NCBI RefSeq assembly: GCF_030056795.1 | Contig: NZ_JASHKQ010000001.1 | Coordinates: 620,001-684,000, forward strand | Length of the DNA stretch: 64,000 nt | Origin: Rhodococcus sp. IEGM 1381 | Lineage (GTDB): Bacteria; Actinomycetota; Actinomycetes; Mycobacteriales; Mycobacteriaceae | Direction of reading: 5' to 3' | Shown: piece after piece, positions 26,063-34,866 of the stretch | How positions within the stretch are numbered: the stretch's first letter is position 1 | Layout: every line of letters begins with the position of its first letter | Made by a program: the position numbers and the translations under genes | The notes under the pieces: generated by a model | The model's database searches: none | What the model saw: only the letters and a program-made list of their open reading frames with translations | Told to the model about the DNA's origin: nothing

Positions 26063-26880
26063 AGCAGGCTCGCATCTATCTCGGTGTCGTCGTCATTCTC
26101 GTCTGGGGACTGGCACCGTTCTATTGGATGGTCGTCACCGCATTCCGCGACCCGCGCTACACCTTCGACACGACGCCATGGCCCACCCATGTCACGTGGC
26201 AAAACTTCGAGAATGCTCTGTCGACGGCCAACGGAAACAACTTCCTGCGGGCCGTGGGAAACAGCCTCATCGTCGGCGGAGCGACCACCCTGATCGCATT
26301 GGTCATCGGTATCTTCACGGCATATGCGCTCTCGCGCATCGACTTTCGCTTCAAGTACGTCGTGACGGGCATCATCCTGGGTGCCTCGATGTTCCCCGTC
26401 GTCGCATTGGTGACCCCGCTGTTCCAGTTCTTCACCAACATCGGCTGGATCGGCAGTTACCAGGCGATGATCATCCCCAACATCTCGTTCGTGCTGCCGC
26501 TGACGATCTACACGCTGGCGGCGTTCTTCGCCGAATTGCCCTGGGAACTCGAAGAAGCCGCGCGGATCGACGGTGCCGGACGTTTCCAGGCATTCCGCCT
26601 GGTGATGCTCCCACTTGCCGCACCTGCCTTGTTCACCACCGCGATCCTCGCGTTCATCGCAGCAGTGAACGAGTACCTCCTGGCCAGTCAGCTCTCGAGT
26701 GACAAGACCGAACCGGTGACCGTGGCCATCGCGAGGTTCACCGGCAACGATCCGCTGGTGGTGCCGTATGCCGCGATCATGGCCGCGGGCACCATCGTGG
26801 CGATTCCGCTGGTGATCATGGTGCTGCTGTTCCAGCGCCGCATCATCTCCGGACTGACGGCGGGCGGCGTCAAGTCGTGA
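26059..26880 (+). CDS. Sugar ABC transporter permease (SugB/MalG type)
   Basis: The 273-residue, six-segment permease carries the EAA motif ELEEAARIDGAGRFQAFRLV followed by MLPLAAP. It overlaps the previous gene by 4 nt and the following small gene by GTGA. With the SugA-like subunit it forms the membrane channel for the LpqY-like receptor. No ATPase gene follows, so a shared MsiK/SugC-type ATPase encoded elsewhere must energise it. Confidence 0.88.
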   Translation: MKQARIYLGVVVILVWGLAPFYWMVVTAFRDPRYTFDTTPWPTHVTWQNFENALSTANGNNFLRAVGNSLIVGGATTLIALVIGIFTAYALSRIDFRFKYVVTGIILGASMFPVVALVTPLFQFFTNIGWIGSYQAMIIPNISFVLPLTIYTLAAFFAELPWELEEAARIDGAGRFQAFRLVMLPLAAPALFTTAILAFIAAVNEYLLASQLSSDKTEPVTVAIARFTGNDPLVVPYAAIMAAGTIVAIPLVIMVLLFQRRIISGLTAGGVKS

Positions 26881-27050
26881 CGGCACAGGATCACCTGCAG
26901 TTACTCGCGGGCATCCTCGGGTTCTTCGCGCTGGTGGCTCTGATCGTCGCCGTCGTCGGAATTGTCGGAGGCAATCCCGGCGTACTGCCGTCCGTAGCGT
27001 TGCTCGGTCTGCTCGTTGCACTGTGGTTCGTGGTCAAGAAGATTCGCTGA
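26877..27050 (+). CDS. Small two-segment membrane protein of the sugar importer operon
   Basis: A 57-residue frame starts at GTG 26877, sharing GTGA with the stop of the SugB-like gene. It reads as two membrane helices (LLAGILGFFALVALIVAVVG and PSVALLGLLVALWFVV) around GGNPG, and ends in KKIR. The coupling and composition argue that it is real. As I recall, the C. glutamicum trehalose-uptake cluster also carries a small membrane protein gene (cg0833), so this may be an accessory of that kind of importer. Its role is unknown. Confidence 0.65.
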   Translation: MTAQDHLQLLAGILGFFALVALIVAVVGIVGGNPGVLPSVALLGLLVALWFVVKKIR

Positions 27051-27065
27051 CTCTCAGCGGGCTTG

Positions 27066-27434
27066 TCACAGATGCCTGTAGTTGGCCTCGTAGGTCTCGC
27101 GGTCGCGCTCTGCGTTGGGCATCGTGCGTGGAATCGATGCAGGGTCGATCCCGTGTTGCCCGAGCCGGAACGCTCGATAGACCAAATGCAGCCCGGAGGC
27201 GAAGTAGACGACCGGGATGAAGATCAGCAGCATCATCAGGCCTGCGATCCAGTTCGGTCCCGGAAACAGTAGGAACAACATGAGTAGAGGGACGAGAGGT
27301 AAGAGGAACCGAGCCAGATACCGAGCAGTGGATCTTCGTCCGGTCAGTTCGTGCAGAACCCAGTCCTGCAAGTCCGTCGGGAGTACTCCGCCGACGTCAT
27401 AGCGCAGGCGCTGACGCAAGGTGGGTGTCTTCAT
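27066..27434 (-). CDS. DUF5313-family membrane protein
   Basis: The 122-residue protein has two close membrane helices (FLLPLVPLLMLFLLFPGPNW and IAGLMMLLIFIPVVYFASG) after a cytoplasmic part with LPTDLQDWVLHELTGRRSTA. This matches the small DUF5313 proteins of mycobacteria and relatives. The C-terminus is charged. No function is known. ATG 27434 gives the family length. It converges on the small membrane protein gene. Confidence 0.75.
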   Translation of the reverse strand: MKTPTLRQRLRYDVGGVLPTDLQDWVLHELTGRRSTARYLARFLLPLVPLLMLFLLFPGPNWIAGLMMLLIFIPVVYFASGLHLVYRAFRLGQHGIDPASIPRTMPNAERDRETYEANYRHL

Positions 27435-27521
27435 GTCCTGACCGTAGGTCCGCACCTGCATTCTGCGCAGGGGTAAGAGGTCCCGACAGCTGCGCCGAAC
27501 GGCACTTGTTCGGGGCGTCGA

Positions 27522-28409
27522 TCAGGGTGATGCGACTCCGAAGGCGCTTTCGGCCATCGAGACCAGTTTCGCGGGCGCGGCGCTCGGGTTCGGAGTCCAG
27601 ACGAGCGCCAGCAGCGCCGAGGTGGTCGAGTCCGTCAATTCCACAGCAGTCAGTCGATCGCGGTAGGTCTCGATCATCGATGCGCTGAGGATCGCGACGC
27701 CGACACCGCGAGCAGCGAGATCGGCCACTGCGTCGGGAGCGCTCGCCTGCAACATGATCGACGGTGACAGTCCTACACCGGCGCAGTCCCGGTCGAATAC
27801 GGCCCGAATCCCGGTGCCGTGCGGAAGGGAGATGATCGGGTGTGCGCACACCTGCGCCAAGGTCGCCTTCTCGTGGGCGGCCAGCGGATGCTCAGGCGGA
27901 ACGGCCGCGACGATCGGCTCGTCGATCACCACCATCGATTCCAATCCGTCCGGGGCCTGAGCGGCGACACCGACGAGTGCGACGTCGAGTTCTCCGGCGC
28001 ATACATCGGCCGTCAAACGATCTGAATTACCCTCCTGCAGAGCAAGTTCGACGCCAGGATGAGCCGCGTGGAAGCGCGCCAACGCGTCGAACAGCTGTGG
28101 GACGGTGCACGCGGTGACCATGCCGACTCGTACTCTTCCGCGCAGGAGGCCACTGACGTCGTCGACGGATTGTCGAACCGCGCCGGCAGCGGCCAGCGTT
28201 GCCCGCGCCTGTATCAATGCGGCCTCGCCCGCCGTGGTCAGTGTTGCTGTGCCGCCGGATCTGTCGATCAACTCGGCACCGAGTTCTCGTTCGAGCGAAC
28301 GGATCTGGGCACTGACACCGGATTGGCTGATGTGCACCCGGGCGGCGGCGCGGGTGAAGTTTGCTTCCTCTGCGACGGCCACGAAGTATTCGAGCTGTCT
28401 CAGTTCCAT
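27522..28409 (-). CDS. LysR-family transcriptional regulator
   Basis: The 295-residue protein has the LysR winged helix (MELRQLEYFVAVAEEANFTR, AAARVHISQSGVSAQIRSLE) and an effector domain from about residue 90. Its ATG at 28409 lies inside the last codons of the YjbR-like gene (10-nt overlap), so the two are translated from one message. No divergent enzyme gene is adjacent, so its targets cannot be guessed. Confidence 0.88.
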   Translation of the reverse strand: MELRQLEYFVAVAEEANFTRAAARVHISQSGVSAQIRSLERELGAELIDRSGGTATLTTAGEAALIQARATLAAAGAVRQSVDDVSGLLRGRVRVGMVTACTVPQLFDALARFHAAHPGVELALQEGNSDRLTADVCAGELDVALVGVAAQAPDGLESMVVIDEPIVAAVPPEHPLAAHEKATLAQVCAHPIISLPHGTGIRAVFDRDCAGVGLSPSIMLQASAPDAVADLAARGVGVAILSASMIETYRDRLTAVELTDSTTSALLALVWTPNPSAAPAKLVSMAESAFGVASP

Positions 28410-28819
28410 TGCTGAACACCAAGATTGGGACCTTCGCCGGCGTCGAGCCTCGCAACAGTGCGCTTCGGTGCGGTGACGCGGTAGCTGCAGTCGATCAGTT
28501 CGGCGGCCTCGGACCAGACATCGTCGTCGGCATCGGACAGGTCGAATCCCACCCATCCTGATGGACCGAGATAGGCGGGGTGGAAGTATCGGGCTTCGAG
28601 CTCGCACGCGCGCTGCTCCTCGGCACTCTCGCACTTGACCAGAATCGACAGATCGAACTGGTCGCCACCTTTGACGCCACCGCCGAAGTAGACGAACACC
28701 GAGGCGGTGCGGAACGTCGGCCTGCCGTGGGAGATCTTCTCGGTCACTTCGGGGTAGGCGAACGCCAGTGCCCGGACGCGTTCGAGGACCGGATGCTGGG
28801 AGGTGGGATCGATGGCCAC
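28400..28819 (-). CDS. MmcQ/YjbR-family protein (CyaY-like fold)
   Basis: The 139-residue protein shows the YjbR pattern: VRALAFAYPEVTEKISHGRP, FRTASVFVYFGGG, DLSILVKCESAEEQRACELE, YFHPAYLGPSGWVGFDLSD and a final helix with ELIDCSYRVTAPKR. The E-x(n)-HG-P-F and K/R positions are typical. Proteins of this fold are described as DNA-binding, but their role is unclear. It is the first gene of a two-gene unit with the LysR gene. Confidence 0.8.
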   Translation of the reverse strand: MAIDPTSQHPVLERVRALAFAYPEVTEKISHGRPTFRTASVFVYFGGGVKGGDQFDLSILVKCESAEEQRACELEARYFHPAYLGPSGWVGFDLSDADDDVWSEAAELIDCSYRVTAPKRTVARLDAGEGPNLGVQQWN

Positions 28820-28927
28820 TCGAGAACCATAGCGCGCGCATGCTAGCTGCAGCTATGAGTAGAACTTCTACGGATCATCGGAACCAACTGTTGGACTTCT
28901 GACTCCGCTGGTTCGAGACTCGAAGTC

Positions 28928-29278
28928 ATGACTCCGACACCCAAAGAAATTGCTGCGACCTACTTCGAGGCCTGGAAGAGCAAGGATTTCGACACCCTGG
29001 CGACGATCCTGCACGAGGACACTACGTTTTGCGGGCCACTCGGCACAGCGGCCAACGGTGCCGAATGTGTGGCTGGATTGAAGGGAATGTCGGAGATCGT
29101 GACCGACATCGACATGGCGCACGTCTTCGTGGACGGTCCGAATGTACTGACGTGGTTCGACCTGCACACGTCGATCGCACCGCCGGCCTCGACCGCGAAT
29201 TGGCAGCGAATCGAGAACGGCAAAATCATGGAAATCAAGGTGACATTCGATCCGCGCGACATCATCGCCGCGGGATAA
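28928..29278 (+). CDS. SnoaL/NTF2-like small protein
   Basis: This 116-residue protein has the SnoaL-like layout: MTPTPKEIAATYFEAWKSKD, FDTLATILHEDTTFCGPLG, a strand-rich centre and WQRIENGKIMEIKVTFDPRD near the end. It is probably a small cone-shaped binding or isomerase protein with an unknown ligand. It is divergent from the YjbR/LysR pair and ends at a strong terminator. Confidence 0.75.
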   Translation: MTPTPKEIAATYFEAWKSKDFDTLATILHEDTTFCGPLGTAANGAECVAGLKGMSEIVTDIDMAHVFVDGPNVLTWFDLHTSIAPPASTANWQRIENGKIMEIKVTFDPRDIIAAG

Positions 29279-29283
29279 GCGAA

Positions 29284-29357
29284 CGCCCGCCGGCACTCGA
29301 TGTGACATTTGGTGGCCCTTTCGGGGGTCAATGTCACATCGAGTGGACCGGCGGGCG
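29284..29357. terminator. Long bidirectional terminator hairpin
   Basis: CGCCCGCCGG and CTCGATGTGACAT pair with their complements at 29348-29357 and 29331-29343, interrupted only by a small internal loop. The 22-nt loop contains GGCCCTTTCGGGGGTC. It separates the convergent SnoaL-like and ino1 genes. Confidence 0.8.
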
Positions 29358-29378
29358 GTGTGCCACTGCCGCAGGCGC

Positions 29379-30461
29379 TTATGCGTCGATGATGAATGCT
29401 TCGAGTTGTTCGCGAGCAACGTCGTCGGCCAGCTGCTTCGGCGGGCTCTTCATCAGGTATGCGGAAGCCGGGACGACCGGTCCACCGATGCCGCGGTCGG
29501 CCGCGATCTTGGCAGCACGGACTGCATCGATGATGACGCCGGCGGAGTTGGGCGAGTCCCATACTTCGAGCTTGTACTCGAGGTTGAGGGGAACGTCACC
29601 GAAGGCGCGGCCTTCGAGGCGGACGTAGGCCCACTTGCGGTCGTCGAGCCAGCCGACGTGGTCCGACGGTCCGATGTGTACGTCCTTGGCGTTGAACTCC
29701 TTCTGGAGGTTCGACGTCACAGCCTGGGTCTTGGAGATCTTCTTCGACTCGAGGCGAGTGCGCTCGAGCATGTTGAGGAAGTCCATGTTGCCGCCGACGT
29801 TGAGCTGCATGGTGCGGTCGAGCTGGACGCCGCGGTCCTCGAACAGCTTCGCCATGACGCGGTGGGTGATGGTGGCACCGACCTGGCTCTTGATGTCGTC
29901 GCCGACGATGGGGACCCCTGCGTCCTCGAACTTCTTGGCCCAGACGGGATCGCTGGCGATGAAGACGGGCAGTGCGTTGACGAAGGCGACGCCTGCGTCG
30001 ATGGATGCCTGTGCGTAGAACTTGTCGGCTTCTTCTGATCCGACGGGCAGGTAGGACACGAGGACGTCCACCTTGGCGTCGCGAAGGGCCTGGGCGACGT
30101 CGACTGCTTCGCCGTCGGCTTCGGTGATGGTCTCGCGGTAGTACTTGCCGAGGCCGTCGAGGGTCGGTCCGCGAAGGACGTGGACGTCCTTCGGGGGCAC
30201 GTCGGCGATTTTGATGGTGTTGTTCTCGCTCGAGAAGATGGCCTCGGAGAGATCGAAGCCGACCTTCTTGGCGTCCACGTCGAACGCGGCGACGAACTCG
30301 ACGTCGCGGACGTGGTACTTGCCGAACATGACGTGCATGAGGCCGGGAACGGTGGCGTTCGCGTCCGCGTCCTTGTAGTACTCGACACCCTGGACCAGGG
30401 ATGAGGCGCAGTTGCCCACACCCACAATGGCCACGCGGATTGCGTTGTTGTTCTCACCCAT
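29379..30461 (-). CDS. ino1: Inositol-3-phosphate synthase
   Basis: The 360-residue protein is the actinobacterial short form of myo-inositol-1-phosphate synthase. It has the NAD-binding motif [67 protein letters not shown] and [12 protein letters not shown]. It converts glucose 6-phosphate to inositol 3-phosphate, the entry to phosphatidylinositol, mannosylated phosphatidylinositols and mycothiol. AAGGAGA lies 8 nt before ATG 30461. The upstream PadR gene overlaps its start by 8 nt. The pair ino1/padR is conserved in mycobacteria (Rv0046c/Rv0047c). Confidence 0.96.
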   Translation of the reverse strand: MGENNNAIRVAIVGVGNCASSLVQGVEYYKDADANATVPGLMHVMFGKYHVRDVEFVAAFDVDAKKVGFDLSEAIFSSENNTIKIADVPPKDVHVLRGPTLDGLGKYYRETITEADGEAVDVAQALRDAKVDVLVSYLPVGSEEADKFYAQASIDAGVAFVNALPVFIASDPVWAKKFEDAGVPIVGDDIKSQVGATITHRVMAKLFEDRGVQLDRTMQLNVGGNMDFLNMLERTRLESKKISKTQAVTSNLQKEFNAKDVHIGPSDHVGWLDDRKWAYVRLEGRAFGDVPLNLEYKLEVWDSPNSAGVIIDAVRAAKIAADRGIGGPVVPASAYLMKSPPKQLADDVAREQLEAFIIDA

Positions 30462-31044
30462 GGTCGGGTTCTCCTTCTGTCTTGACTGTCCGGTTCGGTG
30501 CTGTGTGGGACGGTGCTGGGTTGGGGCCGGCCTGCTCGGCGGCGATGACTTCGTTGAGCCAGCGCACCTCGCGTTCGCTCGATTCGAGACCGAGCTGGTG
30601 TAGCTGCCGGGTGTAGCGGTCGAGAGTCCCGTTCGCCTTGGCCACCGCGTCGCGAAGGCCTTCTCGGCGCTCCTCGACCTGGCGACGTCTGCCTTCGAGA
30701 ATGCGGACCCGAGCTTCCGCCGGGGTTCGGCTGAAGAAGGCCAGATGTACGCCGAATCCGTCGTCGGTGTAGTTCTGCGGTCCGGTGTCGGCCACCAATT
30801 CGGCAAATCGTTCCGTGCCGAGTGGGGTGAGCACGTACACCCGCTTTGCTCGTCTTTTCACGAGCAATTCGGGACCGGCGTCCTCGGCGATGAGACCGTC
30901 GGTTTGAAGTCGACGGAGTGCCGGGTACAGCGATCCGTACGAAAACGCTCGAAAGGCTCCGAGCAGGCCGGTCAGCCGCTTGCGGAGCTCGTAACCGTGC
31001 ATGGGTGACTCGAGAAGCAGTCCGAGAATTGCAAGTTCGAGCAT
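30454..31044 (-). CDS. PadR-family regulator of the ino1 locus
   Basis: The 196-residue protein (ATG 31044, GGGGGAG upstream) has a PadR winged helix ([39 protein letters not shown]) and a long helical C-terminal part ([20 protein letters not shown]) for dimerisation. It corresponds to Rv0047c beside ino1 in M. tuberculosis. Its overlap with ino1 suggests that inositol synthesis is coupled to whatever it senses. Two long palindromes lie upstream of its start. Confidence 0.9.
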   Translation of the reverse strand: MLELAILGLLLESPMHGYELRKRLTGLLGAFRAFSYGSLYPALRRLQTDGLIAEDAGPELLVKRRAKRVYVLTPLGTERFAELVADTGPQNYTDDGFGVHLAFFSRTPAEARVRILEGRRRQVEERREGLRDAVAKANGTLDRYTRQLHQLGLESSEREVRWLNEVIAAEQAGPNPAPSHTAPNRTVKTEGEPDHG

Positions 31045-31109
31045 GCAACTCCCCCTTCTCGAATCCAACGATCACATCATGGCGATGCGATTGACCGCAC
31101 TATCGAAGA

Positions 31110-31166
31110 ATGTATCGCGCCGATACATATTCTGACAACTCGGTGCCGTGTATCGGTCACCGATAC
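31110..31166. promoter_or_regulatory. Two palindromic operators before padR-ino1
   Basis: ATGTATCG CGC CGATACAT (31110-31128) is a perfect 8-3-8 palindrome. GTATCGGT C ACCGATAC (31150-31166) is a perfect 8-1-8 palindrome. Both share the TATCG half-site and their centres are 39 bp apart. They are likely sites for the PadR protein and lie between it and the divergent membrane protein gene. Confidence 0.65.
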
Positions 31167-31194
31167 CGAGCGAACCGGTTGACGCCACGACCGC

Positions 31195-31653
31195 GTGACG
31201 ACATCGATCGACGGCAAACAGGTCCATGAACGTATCCTCCGACGCATGACCCCGGTCGACGCTCTCGCCGCCGCTGCCGCCCTTCACCTAGGCTTTCAGC
31301 GGGTGGTGACCGCCGTCGTCTACCCGGCGTTGGCGGAGGTGCCGGACGACGACTGGCCGCGTGCTCACGACGCCCACTCGCGGCGGATCACCCTCATCGT
31401 TGGGCCGGTCTACGTACTACTCGCTGCTGCGTGTCTGTGGGTGTTGGCGTCCGGTTCAACCCACCTTGTTGTCCTGATCAGCGTTGCCGGCGCCGTGATC
31501 TCCGCGCTCGCGACTGCATTCGTGGCTGCTCCCGTCCACGGCGAACTAGGGCGTACGGGACGCAACGGACACCTGATGAGTCGGCTGCGATCAGCAGACC
31601 GCGTACGTCTCTGCGGTGCAGTGTTGTGTGCCGTTTTCGCTCTGTTCGCGTGA
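31195..31653 (+). CDS. Four-segment membrane protein of unknown function
   Basis: The protein has up to 152 residues with four hydrophobic stretches (PVDALAAAAALHLGFQRVVT, ITLIVGPVYVLLAAACLWVL, LVVLISVAGAVISALATAFV, RVRLCGAVLCAVFALFA) and conserved-looking HGELGRTGRNGHLMSRLRSA between the third and fourth. It resembles small DUF1772-like membrane proteins only loosely. The GTG start at 31195 and ATG 31246 are both possible and neither has a clear ribosome-binding site. It is divergent from padR-ino1. Confidence 0.6.
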   Translation: MTTSIDGKQVHERILRRMTPVDALAAAAALHLGFQRVVTAVVYPALAEVPDDDWPRAHDAHSRRITLIVGPVYVLLAAACLWVLASGSTHLVVLISVAGAVISALATAFVAAPVHGELGRTGRNGHLMSRLRSADRVRLCGAVLCAVFALFA

Positions 31654-31708
31654 TCGAGCGCGGGCAAACGCGGATGGGCCTGCCCCGCGAAGCAGACGGA
31701 TGGTCGGT

Positions 31709-32239
31709 TCAGCGAACCGGTGCCACCATGAGCACCGCGTCGACTCGGTACTCGCCCCACTGCTGCGCAGCCGTCCCGATTCGGTGCCAGCCTCGCCTGC
31801 GGTAGAAGCCGAGGGCGGCGCTACTCGGATCGACGAGCAGCACCGGTGCCCGGCCCGCGTCCCGTGCAGCATTCATTGCGTGTACGAGCAACGTCGTTCC
31901 GCTGCCCGGTACGGAGCCGTCGGTTACCAAGCGCGACACGACAGCGAGTCGATCGGCAGCGACGCCCGTTGCTCGCTGCCACTGCGCGCTCGCATCGTCC
32001 GCACCAGGGTCCTGTCCCGCTGATGCCGTCTGATGCAGCGCGATATGTCCGACGACGGCGTCGTCGTGCTCGGCGACCCAGGCTGCGAGTTCGTTCGGTG
32101 CGGCAAGCCAGTCGGCTCGCACCGCCGCTGCGCGCACGGGGTACTGCTGCGTCACGTGCGAACGTTGCAGGATGGGTAGGAGGGCGCTCAGGTCGCCGTC
32201 CCGTCGGGGCCGCACGTGGATTCCCGATGCGGCGAACAT
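31709..32239 (-). CDS. GNAT-family N-acetyltransferase
   Basis: From ATG 32239 the 176-residue protein shows the GNAT fold: IHVRPRRDGDLSALLPILQR, WVAEHDDAVVGHIALHQ, the beta4-alpha3 segment VVSRLVTDGSVPGSGTTLLV with the acetyl-CoA loop, and ALGFYRRRGWHRIG. The P-loop is a variant (GSVPGSGTTL rather than RGxGIGxxL). It should acetylate a small molecule or protein not identifiable here. The start could be further upstream in the same frame. Confidence 0.8.
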   Translation of the reverse strand: MFAASGIHVRPRRDGDLSALLPILQRSHVTQQYPVRAAAVRADWLAAPNELAAWVAEHDDAVVGHIALHQTASAGQDPGADDASAQWQRATGVAADRLAVVSRLVTDGSVPGSGTTLLVHAMNAARDAGRAPVLLVDPSSAALGFYRRRGWHRIGTAAQQWGEYRVDAVLMVAPVR

Positions 32240-32361
32240 GTCAGCGAGTGTAGGGCGGTCAGATGATGAAACTCTCGAAAGGGCCGGCGTCGCCCGGAAC
32301 GCTACTGCGACGCGTGTGAGCAGTCGTGACGACATGAACTTCCCATTCGGCGAGGGAGTCG

Positions 32362-34054
32362 TCACGCTCGGGCAAGAATCTCGTCGAATCCGGTTCCGAT
32401 GGGGAGAGTGCCGTACTCGTGTCCGCGTTCTCGTCCGAGCCGTCCGGCGATGAACGCCTCCGACGACGCCGTCGGCGCGTGGCGAACCATGAGTGAGGCT
32501 TGCAACGCGAGCGCCATGGCTTCGACGACGGTGCGGGCACGGAGCTGTGCATCGACAAGATCCATTCCAGCAAGCTCTTTCACCTGCTGCCGAACCGAGT
32601 CGAGGTGCCGGTCGAGAAGCGTGTTGCCGCCGCGTGCGAGATTCACCTCGTGGTCTAAGGCGACGACGGAATCAGGTTCGCGGGTCATCGCTCGCAACAC
32701 GTCCAGCGCGATGACATTGCCCGATCCTTCCCAGATGGCCATGACCGGCTGTTCGCGGTAGCGACGAGCCAGCGGGAAATCCTCCGTGTATCCGTTGCCG
32801 CCGAGGCATTCCAGAGCCTCGTAGGCGTGGTGCGGCCCGCGTTTGCAGATCCAGTACTTCGCGACGGCGGTGGCGAGCCGCCGAAACGACTTCTCGTGGT
32901 CGTCGGCATCGATGTCCTGAGCGCGCGCGAGACGCAGCGCGGTGATGGTCGCGGCTTCCGATTCGAGGGCCAGGTCTGCCAGCACCGACTTCATGGCCGG
33001 TTGGTCGGCGAGGACTGTGCCGAATGCGCTTCGGTGCCGGGCATGCCACAGTGCTTCGGCCACGGACTGACGCATTCCGGCGGCACTGCCCAGGATGCAG
33101 TCGAGGCGAGTCTGCGAGACCATCTCGATGATGGTGCGTACACCGCGCCCGGGTTCACCGATCATCACCGCGACCGAGCCGTCGAGCTCGATTTCCGATG
33201 ATGCGTTGGACTTGTTGCCGAGTTTGTTCTTCAACCGTTGGATTCGGAAGGTGTTACCTTCACCGTCGGGCAGGATACGAGGGAGTAGGAAGCACGAAAG
33301 ACCCGATCCCGCAGCACCTTCCGCCTGAGCCAGGACGAGAAACGCGTCGGACATCGGTGCCGAACAGAACCACTTGTGGCCGGTGAGCAGATAATCCGCA
33401 CCCGGACCCCCGCGACCGGCGGGCACAGCGATGGTGGTGTTGGCTCGAACATCCGACCCGCCTTGCTTTTCGGTCATCGACATACCGAACAGAGCGGAAC
33501 CTTTCCCGGGTAGGTCCAAAAATACCGCTGTAGCTGCGCGAGAGCGCCCTCGGGACCCAGCGGGCCGCCACGTCCGGCTGCAATTCCAGAGACGGGATGA
33601 CGGCGTGAGTCATCGAGATCGGGCAGGCGTGACCGGGCTCGACTTGCGAGAACAGCATGAACGTAGCGGCACGTGCGACGTTGGCACCCGGTTTCGGGTC
33701 TGCCCACGCCGAGGTGTGCGCTCCGTGCGCTACCGCCGCAGAGATGATGCGGTGATAGGCGGGGTGGTACTCGACCTCGTCGACGCGATTGCCCCAGCGA
33801 TCGAAAGGGCGGAACTCGGGGATGATCGAGTTGGCGAATTCGGCGTCGTGCTGAAAGTCATTGCTACCGACCAACGCTCCGACGTCGGTGAGTTCGTCGG
33901 TGGCCCAGGACGCGTCATGGCGTCGGACTCCCTCGACGAGTGCGGTGTCCGTGAGAAATTCGTTGATGTCGGTCCGTGGGTCCGGCTGATTACTGACGGT
34001 ATGTGTGTGGTGCGGAGCCGGGTGGGTGACCGGCTCCTCGATGGTACTGCTCAT
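32362..34054 (-). pseudogene. AidB-like acyl-CoA dehydrogenase with a +1 frameshift
   Basis: The N-terminal part (34054 to about 33520) reads as AidB-like: INEFLTDTALVEGVRRHDAS, FMLFSQVEPGHACPISMTHA, ARWVPRALSRSYSGI. The C-terminal part continues in another frame to 32362: LDLPGKGSALFGMSMTEKQG, GSDVRANTT, TGHKWFCSAPMSDAFLVLAQ, ECLGGNGYTEDFPLARRYRE, IWEGSGNVIALDVLRA. The break is at a run of five A (plus strand 33518-33522). Removing one base restores a continuous protein of about 560 residues. AidB proteins bind FAD and belong to alkylation responses. A true frameshift, a phase-variable tract or a sequence error are possible. Confidence 0.8.
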
Positions 34055-34117
34055 GTCAATTCCCTTCGGATGCAGAACCGGCGCTCCGAAGAGCCCTGCA
34101 TATTGTTGTGCAACAGA

Positions 34118-34756
34118 TCAATTCATCGATTGGTTGAGAACCGCGTCGGGGATTCGAAGGGTGGCGAAGATGACCGCCACTGCCTCTTCGAGCGAGTATC
34201 CGAAACTTTCACCGGTGGCCGTTTTCTGCACGACGAGCCCGAAGATCGCGGACCAGAACGCCTTCGCCTCCACATCGATACTGGCGCGAAGCTGCCAGCC
34301 GGTGCGCGTCAACGTTCCGAGCAGGGCCGCTTCGCCCGAGGCGTGCAGTGTTCGGAGTGTGGTGGAAATAAGGTCTCGTAGCTCCCCGCGGCGGCCGGTC
34401 ATCACCATGGCTTCGACGAAGATCTCGACGCTGGGTGACGCCGTGCCGAGAAGAGACCCCACCAGCTTGTGCGTGTAGTCGCCGATGGTGGCGGCATCGG
34501 CCGCGTCCAATTCGGCCTGCTTACCGGCCCGCAGAATCGCCGCGCACGCGACCTCGACGAACAGCTTCTCTTTCGAACCGTAGTAGTACGTCACCTGATT
34601 GGGATGGGCATCGGCGGCCGAGCAGATTCTGGCGATCGACACGGCTTCCCCGTGCTCCAGGAAGAGCTCCGTGGCGGCGTCGAACAAAACCTGACGGGTG
34701 TGCTTACCGGCTCGGCGCGTGGCGCGAGCAGCCGGCACAGGCTTGGGATCCATCAC
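34118..34756 (-). CDS. TetR-family transcriptional regulator
   Basis: The 212-residue protein has a TetR helix-turn-helix at about 20-65 (TRQVLFDAATELFLEHGEAV, IARICSAADAHPNQVTYYYG, SKEKLF) and an all-helical ligand domain. It lies upstream of the AidB-like gene on the same strand (63 bp gap) and is divergent from the FadE5-like gene, so it may sense an acyl-CoA or fatty acid and control both sides. The start is one of two adjacent codons (GTG ATG). Confidence 0.88.
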   Translation of the reverse strand: MMDPKPVPAARATRRAGKHTRQVLFDAATELFLEHGEAVSIARICSAADAHPNQVTYYYGSKEKLFVEVACAAILRAGKQAELDAADAATIGDYTHKLVGSLLGTASPSVEIFVEAMVMTGRRGELRDLISTTLRTLHASGEAALLGTLTRTGWQLRASIDVEAKAFWSAIFGLVVQKTATGESFGYSLEEAVAVIFATLRIPDAVLNQSMN

Positions 34757-34768
34757 CGTGCCCCTTTC

Positions 34769-34787
34769 TTGTTTGTATGATAAACAA
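34769..34787. promoter_or_regulatory. TetR-type operator between TetR and FadE5-like genes
   Basis: TTGTTT (34769-34774) and AAACAA (34782-34787) form an inverted repeat with a 7-bp spacer, placed just upstream of the TetR start. It would let one dimer control both divergent promoters. Confidence 0.5.
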
Positions 34788-34866
34788 TAGCGAGGAGCTG
34801 CCCCGGTGACAAGCCCGAACCATCAGCCACCCGCATGAACCTGTCCGTATGAACCCGAAGGTGACC

